Part shown: piece by piece, positions 1 to 12,416 of the stretch
Numbering within the stretch: the first letter of the stretch is position 1
How the letters are laid out: every line of letters starts with the position of its first letter
DNA from: Xanthostigma xanthostigma
Taxonomy: Eukaryota; Arthropoda; Insecta; Raphidioptera; Raphidiidae
DNA: 64,000 bases
Direction: 5' to 3'
Assembly (NCBI GenBank): GCA_963575645.1
Contig: OY754476.1
Coordinates: 7,006,001 to 7,070,000, forward strand
The notes under the pieces: generated by a model
Databases searched by the model: none
Told to the model about the DNA's origin: nothing
What the model saw: only the letters and a program-made list of their open reading frames with translations
Made by a program: the position numbers and the translations under genes

Positions 1-406
1 ATTTCGTTATTTTCAACGTTATTTCATTGTAAAAAATTGAACACTGGATGGAAATGCAGAAATACAATAGATTAATGAATTGTCACATTACTTTGATGGC
101 GGTTAAAAAACAAAACCGGGATGGCCAAATATTTTATCCTCTTTAGAAGAACATTTATAAAAGTAATGTTTGGATACGTTTACAGGAGTCAAATATGACG
201 CTTAATTGTCAAAAAGTTTTAATAGCCTAACAGCTGCGTTGTTCATGATTTTATTACATCGAAACATAGTTTAAACTAAAGAACAAAAATCTGAGATAAA
301 ATTAGGATTCCTATTTGAAAAAGTAGAGGTTAATTTACGATCCCTCACTATATATTTTAACGTTTTCAAAGTTTTATATTAGGTATACTAATTTCGCAGT
401 GGTACC

Positions 407-795
407 AGAGCCGGACTAACGTATAGGCCTGGGCCAGGGGCCTCGAGCTTCTAGGGGGGGGGCTCGTACTTTTCTAAGTACAAACAAATTAATCCACATA
501 ACTCGGGGTGTTTACACCATAAGCAGGCAACGGCACATGACTCGGATGATAGCACTGTTATTTATTTATAAAAACTAAACAATAAACCCCCATAAGCACA
601 TAATAAAATGAAACTTATACGTTAATACTATTTTTCTGTAAGTAGGAGTCATTAATTCAAAATACGCGCTTAAGAATGTCGAAGGTAGCGATTCTCATTT
701 GATTACTTTTTGCATATCCTAAAAAAAATCCTTGCAAGGGGCCTCACACGCTCAAGTGCCCCAAGGGTCTCCTATAGTCATTAATCCGGCTCCGA
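407..795. mobile_element. hAT-like non-autonomous element with near-perfect 8-bp TSD
   Basis: Inverted ends AGAGCCGGACTAA (left) and TTAATCCGGCTCC (right) enclose 389 bp. Flanks are GTGGTACC (399-406) and GTGGCACC (796-803), an 8-bp target duplication with one mismatch. An 8-bp TSD with GAGCCGGATTAA-type ends fits the hAT superfamily. A G-run follows the left end. No transposase remains. Confidence 0.7.
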
Positions 796-927
796 GTGGC
801 ACCGACCTGACACGGGCTGGAGAAAAAGAAATTCGTTTCTATTTTTGTTTTGAAGGTAATAATCCTTGATGATAATTTAATGTTCATTATTTGTTTCGAT
901 ATAAGAATGTTTCGTATACGTGCATTA

Positions 928-992
928 TTTGTTTGACAGATTGTGACCTCCCCTATAACTGGTCGCGACCCCCGCATTGAGAAACGATGCTA
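928..992 (-). mobile_element. hAT-like terminal fragment
   Basis: On the minus strand the text reads CGTTTCTCAATGCGGGGGTC then GCGACC, which resembles the 'CAG..GTTCTCAA..GGGGTCGCGACC' start of many hAT elements. The element at 407-795 may have inserted into the same older copy, but the partner end is not clear. Confidence 0.3.
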
Positions 993-1391
993 TAATATAT
1001 TTAAATGCTCTAATAAATCTTATGTAATACCGGATCATTAGTGGTAATTTGCGGCGCACTTTGAACGTTATCTGAATTGATTATATAAATCAGTGAACTT
1101 TCGGAACGCAGTGTACATGAAAACGTATAGGTATTTGTTTTATTGATTTCATCGAAGTATTCAATTTCGTTTATTCACAAAATGCCGGAAGCAATTGATA
1201 AAAAAACATATACAATCGCAAATTAGCAGGGTCTCTGAAATGTTTTCGGTCTGAAAATACATAATATAATTTTATAATACAATTTTGGAAACGTTCTGAT
1301 TCTAAAAATGTCATTCTATAACTAGCCTTCTTACCTAGTTTAAAGTGTCTGTCGATGGAAAGTATCTTTTATTTAGATCTATTCATACATA

Positions 1392-1714
1392 TAATACGCG
1401 CCACGAATCTAAAAGGTTCGGAAGTTAGTCACAAACAGCGTCGCAAAGGCACATTTTAGAGCCGTCGATACTCTCACCACCTCCCAGCTACCTGCACGAA
1501 ACGTGCGCTCGTCGGTGATTGGCCGTGGTCGTTCGTTGCCTTTGTCACTTGTCGCTTTCCTGCTTTAAAGTACAGTCGAGTACGCTATTGTCAAGTTGTT
1601 ATTGCTACTTTAGTTCTGTTGGGTTGCGAGTTTGTAGTTTTTCAACAGACTGTACAAGCGCAAACCGGCATTCTCATATAACTTCCGAGCCTTTTAGATT
1701 CGTGGCGCGTATTA
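1392..1714. mobile_element. Tc1/mariner-type MITE, 36-bp TIRs
   Basis: TIRs begin TAATACGCGCCACGAATCTA and extend 36 bases (1392-1427 against 1679-1714) with one mismatch. Flanking TA on both sides fits TA target duplication. About 323 bp, no coding content; the frame at 1519-1773 is incidental. Confidence 0.8.
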
Positions 1715-1716
1715 TA

Positions 1717-2304
1717 CAGTGTAAACTCTATATAGCAACACTCAAAGGACAGTGCACTTTGCGGCGTTATTGAGAGTTGGCGTTATAAACGAAGAGAAGA
1801 AATAATCCATCAATATTTTTTTACTACATATAATATTATGTATTTACCCATAATATATAAAATTTACAACTGACCAACAAACATTCATACTATGGCAAAT
1901 TAAAACGCTTATTGCGTATCTTTTTCTGACGTTTTTCGTTATATTTCGTCAATAAGTACACACAGATTACTCGCCATGTTCACAGTTTGCAATTTTGTGG
2001 GCAACTAAGAATATGATAGCTTCTCGATAAGCAGCTGAGCTGAACATATGAAAGATAATCACAACTAACAAAAGAATGAATTTCTCAAATTCTTCGGTAC
2101 GCTTGATGCCGACAACAAATCAACAAAATAGCAAACAAGTACTGTTTAATGATGATGTATTGTAGTCGTTATTTAGAGTGGGTATGTCGTTATTTATAGT
2201 GTATCATTGTATGAGCAACAAGGTAAAGCAATTAGAGTTACGTAATTTCGACGTTTTAAGGAGTTTGTCGTTATACCTAGTGACGTTAAATAGAGTTTAC
2301 ACTG
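1717..2304. mobile_element. pogo-like MITE abutting the previous element
   Basis: Ends CAGTGTAAACTCTATATA and, inverted, TAAATAGAGTTTACACTG, flanked by TA (1715-1716 and 2305-2306). CAGT..AAACTCT ends with subterminal CGTTAT repeats (CGTTATAAACG, CGTTATTTAGAGTG, CGTTATACCTAG) fit pogo/Tigger relatives of Tc1/mariner. 588 bp without transposase. Confidence 0.78.
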
Positions 2305-2400
2305 TATTTTAACTTTTGGAGTACCTATTGACTGTCTATAGTACCTCGTCTCTAGACACTTTTTCTGAAATATTTTCTACAACTTCGCTTAATGATCATG

Positions 2401-2585
2401 CAAGGCCGTAGCTAAGGGGGAATCACAAAGGTTCAAACCCCCTATTCCTGAAATTTCGGCAGATGTTAGAGTAAACACGTCGTTAACCTACTCTAGATTT
2501 TATAAAAGTTAACGACGAAATCCAGAAAATTGGGTAGTAAAAAATGTTGGACTCACAATCCCCCTACCAAAGTTTCCTTTGGCTA
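2401..2585. mobile_element. Probable DNA-transposon remnant
   Basis: GCAAGGCCGTAGCTAAGGGG at the left and CCCCCTACC...TTGGCTAAGGATT at the right form poor inverted ends of the 'GGCGTAGC(C)A.GGGGG' kind seen in several insect DNA transposons. No target duplication is visible. Confidence 0.3.
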
Positions 2586-3539
2586 AGGATTTGTGATAAC
2601 GAATAATGTTGAAAAATGAAATTATATTAACACATTATCTTATTTGATATATTTGCTTCCTTTAAAAAAAAAACTTAATATAGCACTACAAATTGATGTA
2701 TTAAAATATTGCTATCTACAAGACAGACGTCGTTTTATTGATTTTGATGTAATTACTGAAATTTTACTTAATTGGCACAAATTCGGACTGAATATTCAAT
2801 AGAATACGAAAGCAATATAATATTTTATTAGAAAGAAAACTATATTAAGAGAAGTCATACAAAATTCTCTAATTAAAAAGCGCCGAACTACAAGGAAATG
2901 ATTCAAATTTTATTTGAAAATTGATAAATTAAATTATAATTTTCATTTCTTTGAAATTTGAAAGGATTCTATTTCATATGAACTTTGCAAAATAAAGTTT
3001 AAGTTATCTGAACAGGAAGAAAAATGTCAGGACTTTATAATAGACTTCAAACTTTTATTATCGGATTCAAATTTAATAATTTGGTTATAAAAATATAGCA
3101 TCTTTTGTCTACAAAAATTGAATGTCAATTTAATTTTGTGAATATTATACATTAATCTTGGAAATTTATTATTTTCAAATAATTACATTCATTTGTTAGA
3201 GACATAAACAATATACCAATTGAAAAAAAATACTTCTAAGAACTAAGAAAAAAATGGTTGCCCAATTACGTCTTTAGAAACAGGGCGCAAAACATTTTCT
3301 TTTTTGTTAAATATGTAACTGATTGTTCCCATCTTTTAAAAAGCTTACTCAATTTATTAATCAAAATAAAACTTCTATATTTTACAGTTTAGAGGTCATG
3401 TGCGTTCATAGATTTTTGAAAAAAAATTAGAGCCCCGTAATTCCAAAACTGAAAGAAAGTCATATTACAGAAGGGTGTATTTTTCTACATTCATAATTAC
3501 TTTAAAAAATGTTTGAATGAACTTTAATTTTCAAATCTT

Positions 3540-3850
3540 TGATTAACGTCTGATTAGAACTCTTCAATAAATAAAATTATCGACCAATTTTTCAGACAAT
3601 ATATATATTAACAAAAAATACAATTAATACATTAAACATTTCGATCCGGATTTGGACCTTCTTCAGAACTGATCTAAAAAATATAAAAAATAATAAATAA
3701 TAAATTTTTTATATTTTTTAGATCAGCTCTGAAGAAGGTCCAAATCCAGATCGAAACGTTAATGTATTAATTATATTTTTTGTTAATATATTGTCTGAAA
3801 AATTGGTCGATAATTTTATTTATTGAACTTTAATTTTATCACAAACTGTA
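3540..3850. mobile_element. Foldback element, hammerhead-like module, copy 1
   Basis: A near-perfect inverted repeat of about 130-base arms. Outer ends AATAAATAAAATTATCGACC, inner text CTGAAGAAGGTCCAAATCC then GATCGAAACG. The right motif lies at 3729-3759 (+) and the left at 3637-3666 (-), facing outward. The ATTAACGTCTGATTAGAAC text just outside recurs near other copies (13.15, 21.4, 60.5 kb), so the real element is longer than the hairpin. Confidence 0.75.
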
Positions 3851-3859
3851 ATTTAAGTT

Positions 3860-3990
3860 TCAAATATTTGTTAACGTCTGATTATACTATACAATAAACA
3901 AAATTTTCGACAATTTTTATTAAAATCATTAACCAATTTACGTTTCAGTCTGGATTTGGACAATCTTCAGAATTTAATTATAACAAACAG
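3860..3990 (-). mobile_element. Foldback family, half copy
   Basis: Diverged arm only: TTAACGTCTGATTATAC, AATAAACAAAATTTTCGAC and the module at 3940-3970 (-), CTGAAGATTGTCC..GACTGAAACGT. The second arm is missing. The stem is weaker than in other copies. Confidence 0.55.
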
Positions 3991-5134
3991 TGGTGTGTTG
4001 TACGATTCTCTTATTACTCGCATAGCTTATTTGATTAATGATGATGATAAAACATATTTTATTCAAATAATTTTAATGAAATCAGTGCTGTTTCGTCATT
4101 CAATGTATACAACAAGATGCGCCCATTTTATTTGTCTTGGAGGCCCTCTACTATTCCCTAGGAAGTGGTAAATGTCGGCTTTTAGAATGAATATTGCAAC
4201 ACGATGTCGAGTGTCAATAATTCAGCTTTTGAGTGATGAAATTAAAGACAAAGCACTCAGATAGACGTTTTATCTCTGTATATAGTATTCACTGCTTACC
4301 AAGAAATTCCCCTATGTGAATGTACATGGTTGGTATCATTGACTTAGAGAATATCAACTGCGCTGAAATTAGCCACTACCGCGAGAGGAAATAATATACA
4401 TTTTCTTCATACCTCGATCGATAGTACATACTTTCGGCATCAATTGTAAGGCAGAAAGTCTAACATTTACGCATTAGTGGGATTACACTCACTGATGCGG
4501 GAAGTACGTACGCTCGGGCGGCAGTAAAGGAAAAATAACGTATCAACTGTTGTTTAGATCTCGTTTCCAGAGCAACATTTTAGCTAATAGTCGCGAACAG
4601 CTGTCATTCGCGTTTTTAAGTATAACCTCAACACTGCTTGCTTGGAATTTCTCTGTGTTTTTATGTAATCAATAAGTAATTAATTAATTAATGTATTTAA
4701 TAAGCGCACTTATGACCGAGGTATAAAGGTGCAAGGATATCAAACTTTCGCCCAGTGTTGTGCAATATACTATTAAAATTTAAAAAAACCAACGGTCATA
4801 ATCCAAGGTCATTGTCAAATCAGGTTTTCAGACAATGTTTTCTGCAACTCGCAATGCGACTTTAATCTTTCACGCTGTGGCGATAAAAGTTTCGAAACAA
4901 AACTTTGTTTCCTCTGGATGCACTAATTTTAAAGTATCAATGTCAATCTTAGTGATCATGTGAGAGGCGCTTAACACGAACTTGAAAGTTGATTTCTTAA
5001 AACCGTTTTACGACGAAACTACCGATTTCAATGCAGTGACGTCACTGTTCGCGGATTTATGTTTCAAATTACGTTATTTGTAATTAAGATTTTTTTTAGA
5101 AAAGCGACGCATCTACACTTAATATTATTTAAAG

Positions 5135-5290
5135 AGGTAAAGTTTGTAAGTTTGGATGTAGAAGGCAATATCCGAAACTACTCATCAGATTTCAATTTTT
5201 TCTAACCATAATAATTTAGATTAGACCTTCAGGATGGACATGGGTTATACATATATTATCGCATTAAAATAAAAGCTGATATCTTTTTTT
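5135..5290 (+). mobile_element. Retroelement 3' end, family with 33.7 and 60.6 kb copies
   Basis: GTTTGGATGTAGAAGGCAAT, then 'CCGAAACTACTCATC.GATTTC', 'CCTTCAGGATGGACA' and 'ATTATCGCATTAAAATAAAA' recur at 60595-60820 (+) and inverted at 33729-33950. The 60 kb copy ends in GCCGGACCGGGCCGCTATAA, the kind of short tail seen on many insect retroelement 3' ends. Superfamily not settled. Confidence 0.55.
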
Positions 5291-6187
5291 CTGAGCTACA
5301 CGTTTTCTGGCGTCTTTCTTTAAGTCAATGGTTGATATATATACAGTAGACGAGAAATAAGATTAAACAAGTAAGAATAGATGTACAGCTGCAAATATAC
5401 ATACATTCAGATATTACATACAGTGCGTGTCAAAACTATTATCTCTTTTATTCAGGGTGAGAATACACTTTAATACGATATTAGTATCTATACTTTTCTT
5501 TCGATATCAATTTATAACAAAACTGTGTTAAAATCGAAAAAATAAATCGAGGATTTGTTCACCATTTCGATACACTTACACACTTTTCATTTCGTTATAC
5601 CGATATCTCGGATAATTCTGTACAGGGCAAGTACGTACTGCGATTATCAAGGGACCCATAACACAAACTTCGTTTTGTGGTTTTTTTTTTTGCATTACAA
5701 CAACCTATTGTGAGTGTTTTTGTAACAGCCATGACACGAATTTTGTATTGTAGCCACATTATTGTTGATTTTTTCGCTCAGTGAACGTTTTCACTCTCTA
5801 AAGACTGCTGCACATAATAATAATCTCAAATGGCTGATTCATTCCCCACAGTTAGAAAGAATTTCACCAAAATCCACTTTCCCACGTATTTGATACGGGA
5901 TCCTTAGGAAAGTTCTTTTTAAAAAAGATTGGACTCGTGTCGTATTTATTTTTAAAATAATAAAAATGTTGAAAAGGTGAACAATTATACACTTTTTTGC
6001 TGTGTTTAGTCTCACGCTAACATGAAAACAAGTCAACGGCTTATTTCAAAAATCAAAGAGCGACAAATGCAAAATTTCCCAGGGCACCATTGAATTTAAA
6101 TCCGCCTGTGGGGAGAGTAAGGGTGGATTTTTGACGCGCAGTGTACATATATTTCTGACACGATAGAGTTACAGACTTGAAACATAC

Positions 6188-6388
6188 CTTAACGTTTCCA
6201 TATTTCCATGTGAAAACAACGACGAAAGGCAAGCAACAGATGACGATGCACGACAATATTAAGATGGCAGTACGCATTACCCAGTTCAAGGACACGACGC
6301 ACGGTCTGTCGTCCTCGCACGATTCACAGCCTTCGGCGCATTGAAGACACTCAAAAACACCACTGTTCTCGTACTGATTTGCTTCACC
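6188..6388 (-). CDS. GPR158-like receptor, stalk and first transmembrane helix exon
   Basis: 201 bp, 67 codons, phase 0 at both ends. Acceptor TTATGGCAG| at 6389 (weak pyrimidine tract); donor GTTAAG|GTATGT at 6187. It reads GEANQYENSG, VFECLQCAEGCESCEDDRPC, VVSLNWVMRTAI, then a hydrophobic helix LILSCIVICCLPFVVVF and TWKYGNVK. The VC-L-x-C-x-EGC-x-x-C-x-D-D-x-PC stalk is a family signature, and the helix is TM1 of the class C seven-helix bundle with a basic inner flank. The next exon, coding the first intracellular loop and TM2, should lie to the left; nothing in 1-6187 translates to it, so the intron probably runs past base 1. Confidence 0.95.
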
Positions 6389-6876
6389 CTGCCATAAATA
6401 CGAACAGAATTTATATTATGTGTCTTCTTAAATCTAATACCGCCGACCTTAGTAGCTGCTCTCTTGGTAGTAGCAATGTGCCGTTGGCAATATTTCCAAT
6501 TGGTAATATTCCCACGTAAGAAATATTCTTGGGAAATTCGCTAAATGCTAAAAAAGTAACCACAAAACATTTCGCTGATCATGTTAGCATCATCAGAAGA
6601 TGGTTAAACTTTCTGGATGAAATATATTAACATAGAAATTATTTGAAAACAAAGAAAATGTTAGCTATAATAAACTCTACTATAATTTTTGTAAGATTGT
6701 GATTTGGAATCTTCAATTAGTTGGTAGTTGAAAGCGATGTCTTCATGTGGCACGTAAGGATCTGATTATTGCCCTATATTTCAATAATTTGGAAATATTG
6801 CCGGCAACGACATTGCTACTCGTTAGGAGTTTCAGTTAATCAAATATTGCAACAGAAAAGTTTCGAACTCTGTTTG

Positions 6877-7155
6877 AAGTGAAACATTTTAGGCACGCTA
6901 TTAAACTGACTTGAATCAGACGGAAAGTGAAACGCTTCCCCTTCTCCAACTTCAACCAGCAGTTGTGAGGTAAGAGTGGGAAAATCGTTTCTACTCTCAA
7001 AGCGTCATACGCACTCTACACGCATGCGCAGTGCGTACTGTGTGTATAAGTAACATTTCCTCTATAGCCACGGCAACAAATTCCACACAACCGTTTCCTA
7101 ATTCTGAAATAGTATAATCGTCAACAAATGCTAGTACCTAAGAAGTTTCACTTCT
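6877..7155. mobile_element. GTGAAAC-type MITE, copy 1
   Basis: Left end GAAGTGAAACATTTTAGGC; right end inverted, CTAAGAAGTTTCACTTC. Interior AAAGTGAAACGCTTCCCCTT and 'TCGTCAACAAATGCTAG' recur in the copy at 28214-28380 with gaps. Confidence 0.65.
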
Positions 7156-7469
7156 AACGCATGAGAGTTTCACACATATTTTTAATTTCATTTTAAATTG
7201 GAAAAATCACCCGACTTATCTTAAACACCTATTAATTTTTTGTGCTTATTTGAAATAAAAACAAACACAAACGTTACAAACTGGGAATTTGATTAAATTT
7301 TCTTCTTAAGATAGTTACCTTCTAGAAAGATTTTTAAACTAAATTATTTTTAGAATAGTATATAAATAAGTATTATAATTATCACTTTATAAAATTATTT
7401 TTTAAATATGATTGCAGGTATTCAATTCGTTTCTAATTTTGCACACTGTTTATAACGTTCTTCTTTTTG

Positions 7470-7765
7470 TTGTTTTACAATATGAAGCTCAGATGACGGA
7501 TCGAAGAAATATTTTACTAAAATTGTCATATAGAGGCGCAAGTAGCAAAAGCGTTGAGCTAAGCCGTCAGATGGCATCATGCAGCATTGCTGTGACGTTG
7601 TTCAGCGATGCTCGCTGTTTCAAAATTAAAGACGTTAGATGGCAGTATGCAGTATTGTGTCTGTTGTATTACAATATGAAGGTCAGATGACAGATCGAAG
7701 TGTTGACGTTGTTTCAAAATTTAAGCCGTCAGATGGCAGACGTTGTTCAGCGTTGCTGTATTTTA
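7470..7765 (+). repeat. Imperfect tandem duplication, period about 194 bp
   Basis: TTACAATATGAAGCTCAGAT followed by GACGGATCGAAG at 7477 recurs at 7670 (GGTCAGATGACAGATCGAAG). GCCGTCAGATGGCA and GACGTTGTTCAGCG also occur twice. The 92-codon frame over it is not conserved between units. Confidence 0.55.
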
Positions 7766-8494
7766 AATAATTTACAAAAACAAAAGCAATAATAAATTTT
7801 TTAGTTGCCGATGTCAGTAGAGCAAGCAATTATCTGTAAAATGATATATAATTTATGTGGAGAAATTGTGAGGTTTTTTCTAAAAAGGGAGGCAAACAAA
7901 TTTAACCTTAGCGTATTAATATATATGATCTAAAAAAACTGAGTATATATTTTGCATAAGTTATCGAACATCTATAGTCTAAACTCAGTATCTACCAAAA
8001 AAAAAGCAGCAAAAATTTTTACCATTAACGAGAAAGAATTTCGTGAACTAATATGACTACAATAAATACACGCTTTCAATATAAAGAAATTAATGTCACT
8101 ACTTGAATTTTTTAGACTTCAAAAACATCCGGTACATATGAAGACAGTAAGTATCTTTTAGAGAAATACATTAGATTGCAAATAGGTTCGTGCTATCTAC
8201 GCACTGACTGAATATTCGGGGAGACTTTGACAATCTACATATTATTATATGCTTCCAGGTTGAATTTATTTTGGGAATAAAACAAAAAATTATAAACGTG
8301 GTCGTAAAAATTCTATAAGAACTTCAAAATTTTTTAACCGCACTGAAAATATTTCAATTTGCTTTTTTAAAATCTCTCTCAGAAGTCAGAAAAACATATA
8401 TAGAATTAAGGTGATTTTTCTTATGTGAATCATTTACTGGCGTGTTTGGATGAGGTGGTATATGTATGTCTATTTCTAGTCCGTCTTATAATAA

Positions 8495-8981
8495 TATGAC
8501 AGAGAAAAGAGATAGCGATAATTACGGTAGCCATTCCGTCTTTTTTCAATAACGTACAACAAGATATACTTCTCAATCACTTGTGCCTTCAAAAAATCGA
8601 AAAAACAGTGTTCAGAATCCTCACAAGATAAACAATTTTATTAAAAATTGAACCACATGTTTCGACACATGTCATCGTTAGGCTGTTTAACAAATAAATT
8701 ATTTATAGTTTATAGTTATTTAAGACTATTTTTAAAACAATTCTTTCACTTTTGGATTATTGTGATAATTTGTTAAAGAGCTTGAGGATGACACTTATGT
8801 GTCGAAACATGTAGCTTAATTTTTATTAAAATTTTTAACTTGTGATGATACTGAGTACTGTTTTTTGGATTTTATTGAAGGCACAAGTGATTGAGAAGTA
8901 CATTTCTATAGTTTTGTTGTACGTTGTTGAACAAAGACGGAATGGCTACCGTAATTATCGCTATCTCTGTTCTCTGTCATA
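8495..8981. mobile_element. 487-bp foldback with hammerhead-like modules, copy 2
   Basis: Arms of about 190 bases: TATGACAGAGAAAAGAGATA and, inverted, CTATCTCTGTTCTCTGTCAT. Near the centre lie outward-facing modules: 8781-8811 (+) CTTGAGGAT-GACAC-TTAT-GTGTC-GAAACATG and 8655-8682 (-). The arms differ in sequence from the 3.6 kb family, but the module layout is the same. Confidence 0.75.
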
Positions 8982-10077
8982 TAGCTCGAGCAGCCCAGAT
9001 TAGCACTCCATATTTACAGCTCAATGGTAGTGCGGATTTATCAGAACGAATTGGATAGGTACTTTTAACGCTATATTTTCGATTTCAATAGTTTTTTCGG
9101 TGAACAAAAAAAAGAATATTTCTTAACTGAAATATATCAGTCTATTTCTAAAAATTAACAAAAAATAACTTTCGTAAACTACACAGATTTTGTTAAATGA
9201 ACTGTGAAAAGTCAATCTAAAAAGGTAGTAAAATAACTTCTATTATAGCACCAAAATATTTTGAATACTGTCGGAATGTGGAAGTACGACAAGGAACATT
9301 AAACATTATTGTTCCTTCTCAACTCTTTGACCTTCTTTTAAGTTTTGTCAAGTAGCCCCATATTCCGCATTAAAATACGAAACTCTCTGAAGATTTCTGT
9401 TAAATTCATTTAAATTAAAATACGAAAAACAGAATCTGTAGGCCTTTGTCTTTCTGTTGTCACATTGTTAATTCGTTTTTACAAATAACTCTGATACTAT
9501 TACTTCAACTGCAAATAACAATATTAATTATACACCAAATAATTATTTGTCCAATGAGCCACTGCACCACAAAATTAGGGACGAAAAATCCTTGCGATAT
9601 TTGAATAATTAATTATAAAAATATTGATGTGAACTTTCTAAACACACGAGATTTGTTTTGTTTTGTTTATTTGCAGAGTGTAGCGTTTGAAAATGAAACC
9701 AAAACAAAATGATGACGGGGATGTGTAATACAGTCGGACTCATGTATTTTTAACTGATTTTACTCATGTATTTTCAATTTTAGTCCCTACGTTGCACAGC
9801 CGACATTTAACCTTAAATTAATAAATGTGTTTTTCTGATCGGTCTGCTACGAAGTGAGGATGTAGGAAAAGTTGAAAATATAGGTTAAAAAATACTGTTC
9901 TACTGTATCAATGTTACAAAAAATCACAACAACGCTGAAAAACATACAAGCTTATAAAACATGTATACACGCCAAATTGATAACATCTTTTTTTAAATCG
10001 ATTAAAAATGCCAATAGCAATATAGTTTATTTACTTTCAAAAGCAATGCCTCTTAGGTATTTAATAAAACAAATATT

Positions 10078-10255
10078 AAAAGAACAAAAAATCCGACTGC
10101 GTCTAACACAGAAGTACCAAACAAGTTTCAAATATGAAAAGTAGTCGGGTAAAAGATGTTAGTGTCAGTATTAATATCTTTTCATCCGACTACTCTTCAT
10201 ATTTGAGACTTTTTCTGTACTTTTGAGTTCGGCGTAGTAGAGTTTTTTGTTCTTT
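10078..10255. mobile_element. Foldback element with GTAGTCGG motifs
   Basis: Arms beginning AGAACAAAAAATCCGACTGC (left) and, inverted, AGAACAAAAAACTCTACTAC; TTTCAAATATGAAAAGTAGT followed by CGGG is repeated inverted near the centre. CCCGACTAC also starts the element at 49735 and appears at 19756 and 50245, hinting at one larger family. Confidence 0.55.
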
Positions 10256-11343
10256 CAATAATTTGTTTCAATTTACGCTTTTTAGTTTTTAGGCGCGACC
10301 CAAGCATTAGTTGGAGGCGCCTAGGGTCCAGTTCGATAACACTATGCACCCAAATTTTGAAAATTTTTTTTAAGTCATAGAAAACGCTAAATTTTGACGT
10401 TCAAAAAAAAAAACTTTGCGGATTATTCACAAATTTCCTCAAAAATACGTGAAAAAAATGGATCTACTTTTCGTCTTTCACTGTCATTTTTTGAATCTAA
10501 CCAATTAAAAATCACAAATACACGTCATAGCAACTGGTGTAGAATTATTGTATAACTATCTCACTTTGTATGCAGCTTTCGATTGTGTTATGGAAGCAGG
10601 GTCGTATTTAGATTCGCATACCCGTTTATCGTTCACCCCGGAATTGTTTTTTTAAAAACTCAACATTTGCCCCTTCCCGTTTCACTGCGAGACAATTCGC
10701 ATACCCCTTTATCAAAAAAAGTGGTGGTTTTCAATCTTCATGAAAATGTGAGTTTTAAATTTAAAATTCGTTTAATAAATTAAAATTTCCATATACGACT
10801 CTGCCCTGAACGTTCAATTGTATTTCATTCCAACCAATTGATATTTCTATCTTTGTTTATCATAGATACAGGTATATATAACTTTCTCTTTTCTTATCAC
10901 TATATGAGACAAGATAGCGATCGCTATAGTAAATATACTCTAAATCAACTTACTATACCATATTTAATTTTTTTAAATTAATTTTTAAAAATTAATTTTC
11001 CGCACTTAAAACGACCAATAACGCTGTTATATGTTATATAAAACAATAATTGTGAATTTCCAGTGGATATTTTGCATAGCAAGTTATCGTACTCTTACCG
11101 GCGCCTATATGCAATCTGTGAGTCACGCTTTTTTTATCCAGCGTACAGCCCAAACGCCTTAACCGATTTTATTAATTTGATAGTTAATTCAATGGAGTTT
11201 TCTATTTTTTTACAGACTTAAAAAAAGAGTTATCTCTTAAAGTTCCCACGGAAAACGGAATGACATGAAACCCTATCCACGCGAATTCGGCTTGCACTTG
11301 ACCGGTATTTTTTAAACACCCTGTATAATTCTATTTCACTCAC

Positions 11344-11487
11344 CAGCATGAGTTTTTCATATTCCTCTTCAATAACAGTGCCATTATAGTAGCGGCGATC
11401 AGCTTTTGTATCCGGGAAATAGAAACCCCGTCGACAGACACATTTGTAGCTACCTCGACGAAAACCTAATCCAGGCAACGCCACACA
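11344..11487 (-). CDS. GPR158-like receptor, EGF-like cysteine-rich exon
   Basis: 144 bp, exactly 48 codons, phase 0 at both ends. Acceptor TGTTGACAG| at 11488; donor CATGCTG|GTGAGT at 11343. It reads CVALPGLGFRRGSYKCVCRR, GFYFPDTKADRRYYNGTVIE, then EEYEKLML. The LPGLGF..G-Y-x-C-x-C-x-x-GFY(F/H)P pattern is the EGF-like module that links the Cache domain to the membrane in GPR158/GPR179. NGT is a third possible N-glycosylation site. A symmetrical 0-0 exon could be skipped without shifting the frame; the sequence does not show that this happens. Confidence 0.95.
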
Positions 11488-12416
11488 CTGTCAACAAAAC
11501 ACAATACACCGATATTGTTTTACATTATCACTAGGCTGGGTTTCGTTCGCGGTAATGTCGATTTTGATGGAAATCTTTTCAAATAGTTATGTTACACGTA
11601 TACGTGAAATAAAGATATCAAGTTTCATCAAAATTAGTTCCTTAGTTTTCGATTATATAAATACAAACAGAGAATAATTTTTGGATATTCCAAATTTAAT
11701 AAAACACAATACACTTAAGAAGTTTATTTTAATATCAATGCTCTCGCACAACAAGTGACTTCGTCAAACAAAGATTTTACAGTTTTATTTTAATAATGAA
11801 AGTGAATTATCATTATATGGTGATATTAATACGATTCGTTTATTAGATTATTTTGTTGAAACTTGCACAAGACGAATGTCTTGAATAGAATAATATTTCT
11901 GCCCTTGAACAGCATTGCGGTCAATTATGTGTTATGTAATAAATATATTTTTCAAATTCAGTAATTAGCAAATAATTTATAATGTTTATAGATACGTAAA
12001 GTACAGTCTCGATCCGGAAAAAATAAAATGCAGGTGATCAATATTATTGAAAATTCGAATTACTGCGAGTAATATTAATTAGTTATAATACAATAGAAAA
12101 AAAACGTTCTTAAAAGAGCAATTTATACAAATAAATACAAAATATTATTTTGAATATGGTTTACAATAGTATAATATAAAGTCTTTAATTTTAGTTTTCA
12201 TAATATTTGGGATCCCCTTTTTAAATTGCTCAAGAATTTCGTTTTTTACTTGTGTGGTCATTAATGCGGCGCCATAGTGCGTTCCCTTTGTATTCTGTCA
12301 TTCTATCACTGCATCTTAAAAACAATAGTCTAGATTACTGAAACAGCAGGAATCCGAATTATAAAGTACGTAATAATTGTCAAGTTACTGTTAAAATTAC
12401 TAAAAAATCCACACTA

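Larger units (their letters stand above)
1..6187 (-). other. Intron downstream of the TM1 exon (open at left edge)
   Basis: No exon found on either strand. It holds the hAT-like element at 407-795, the two MITEs at 1392-2304, hairpin elements near 3.6-4.0 kb and a retroelement 3' end at 5135-5285, all listed separately. The stretches 1-398, 990-1390, 2600-3540, 4000-5130 and 5290-6187 are AT-rich with homopolymer runs and show nothing else I can name. Confidence 0.6.
6389..11343 (-). other. Intron between EGF-like and TM1 exons, 5.0 kb
   Basis: Contains a GTGAAAC-type MITE (6877-7155), an imperfect tandem duplication (7470-7765), a 487-bp foldback (8495-8981) and a foldback with GTAGTCGG motifs (10078-10255). 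The remaining parts, 7800-8490, 9000-10070 and 10260-11340, are AT-rich; short frames there have no family match that I recognise. Confidence 0.7.
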
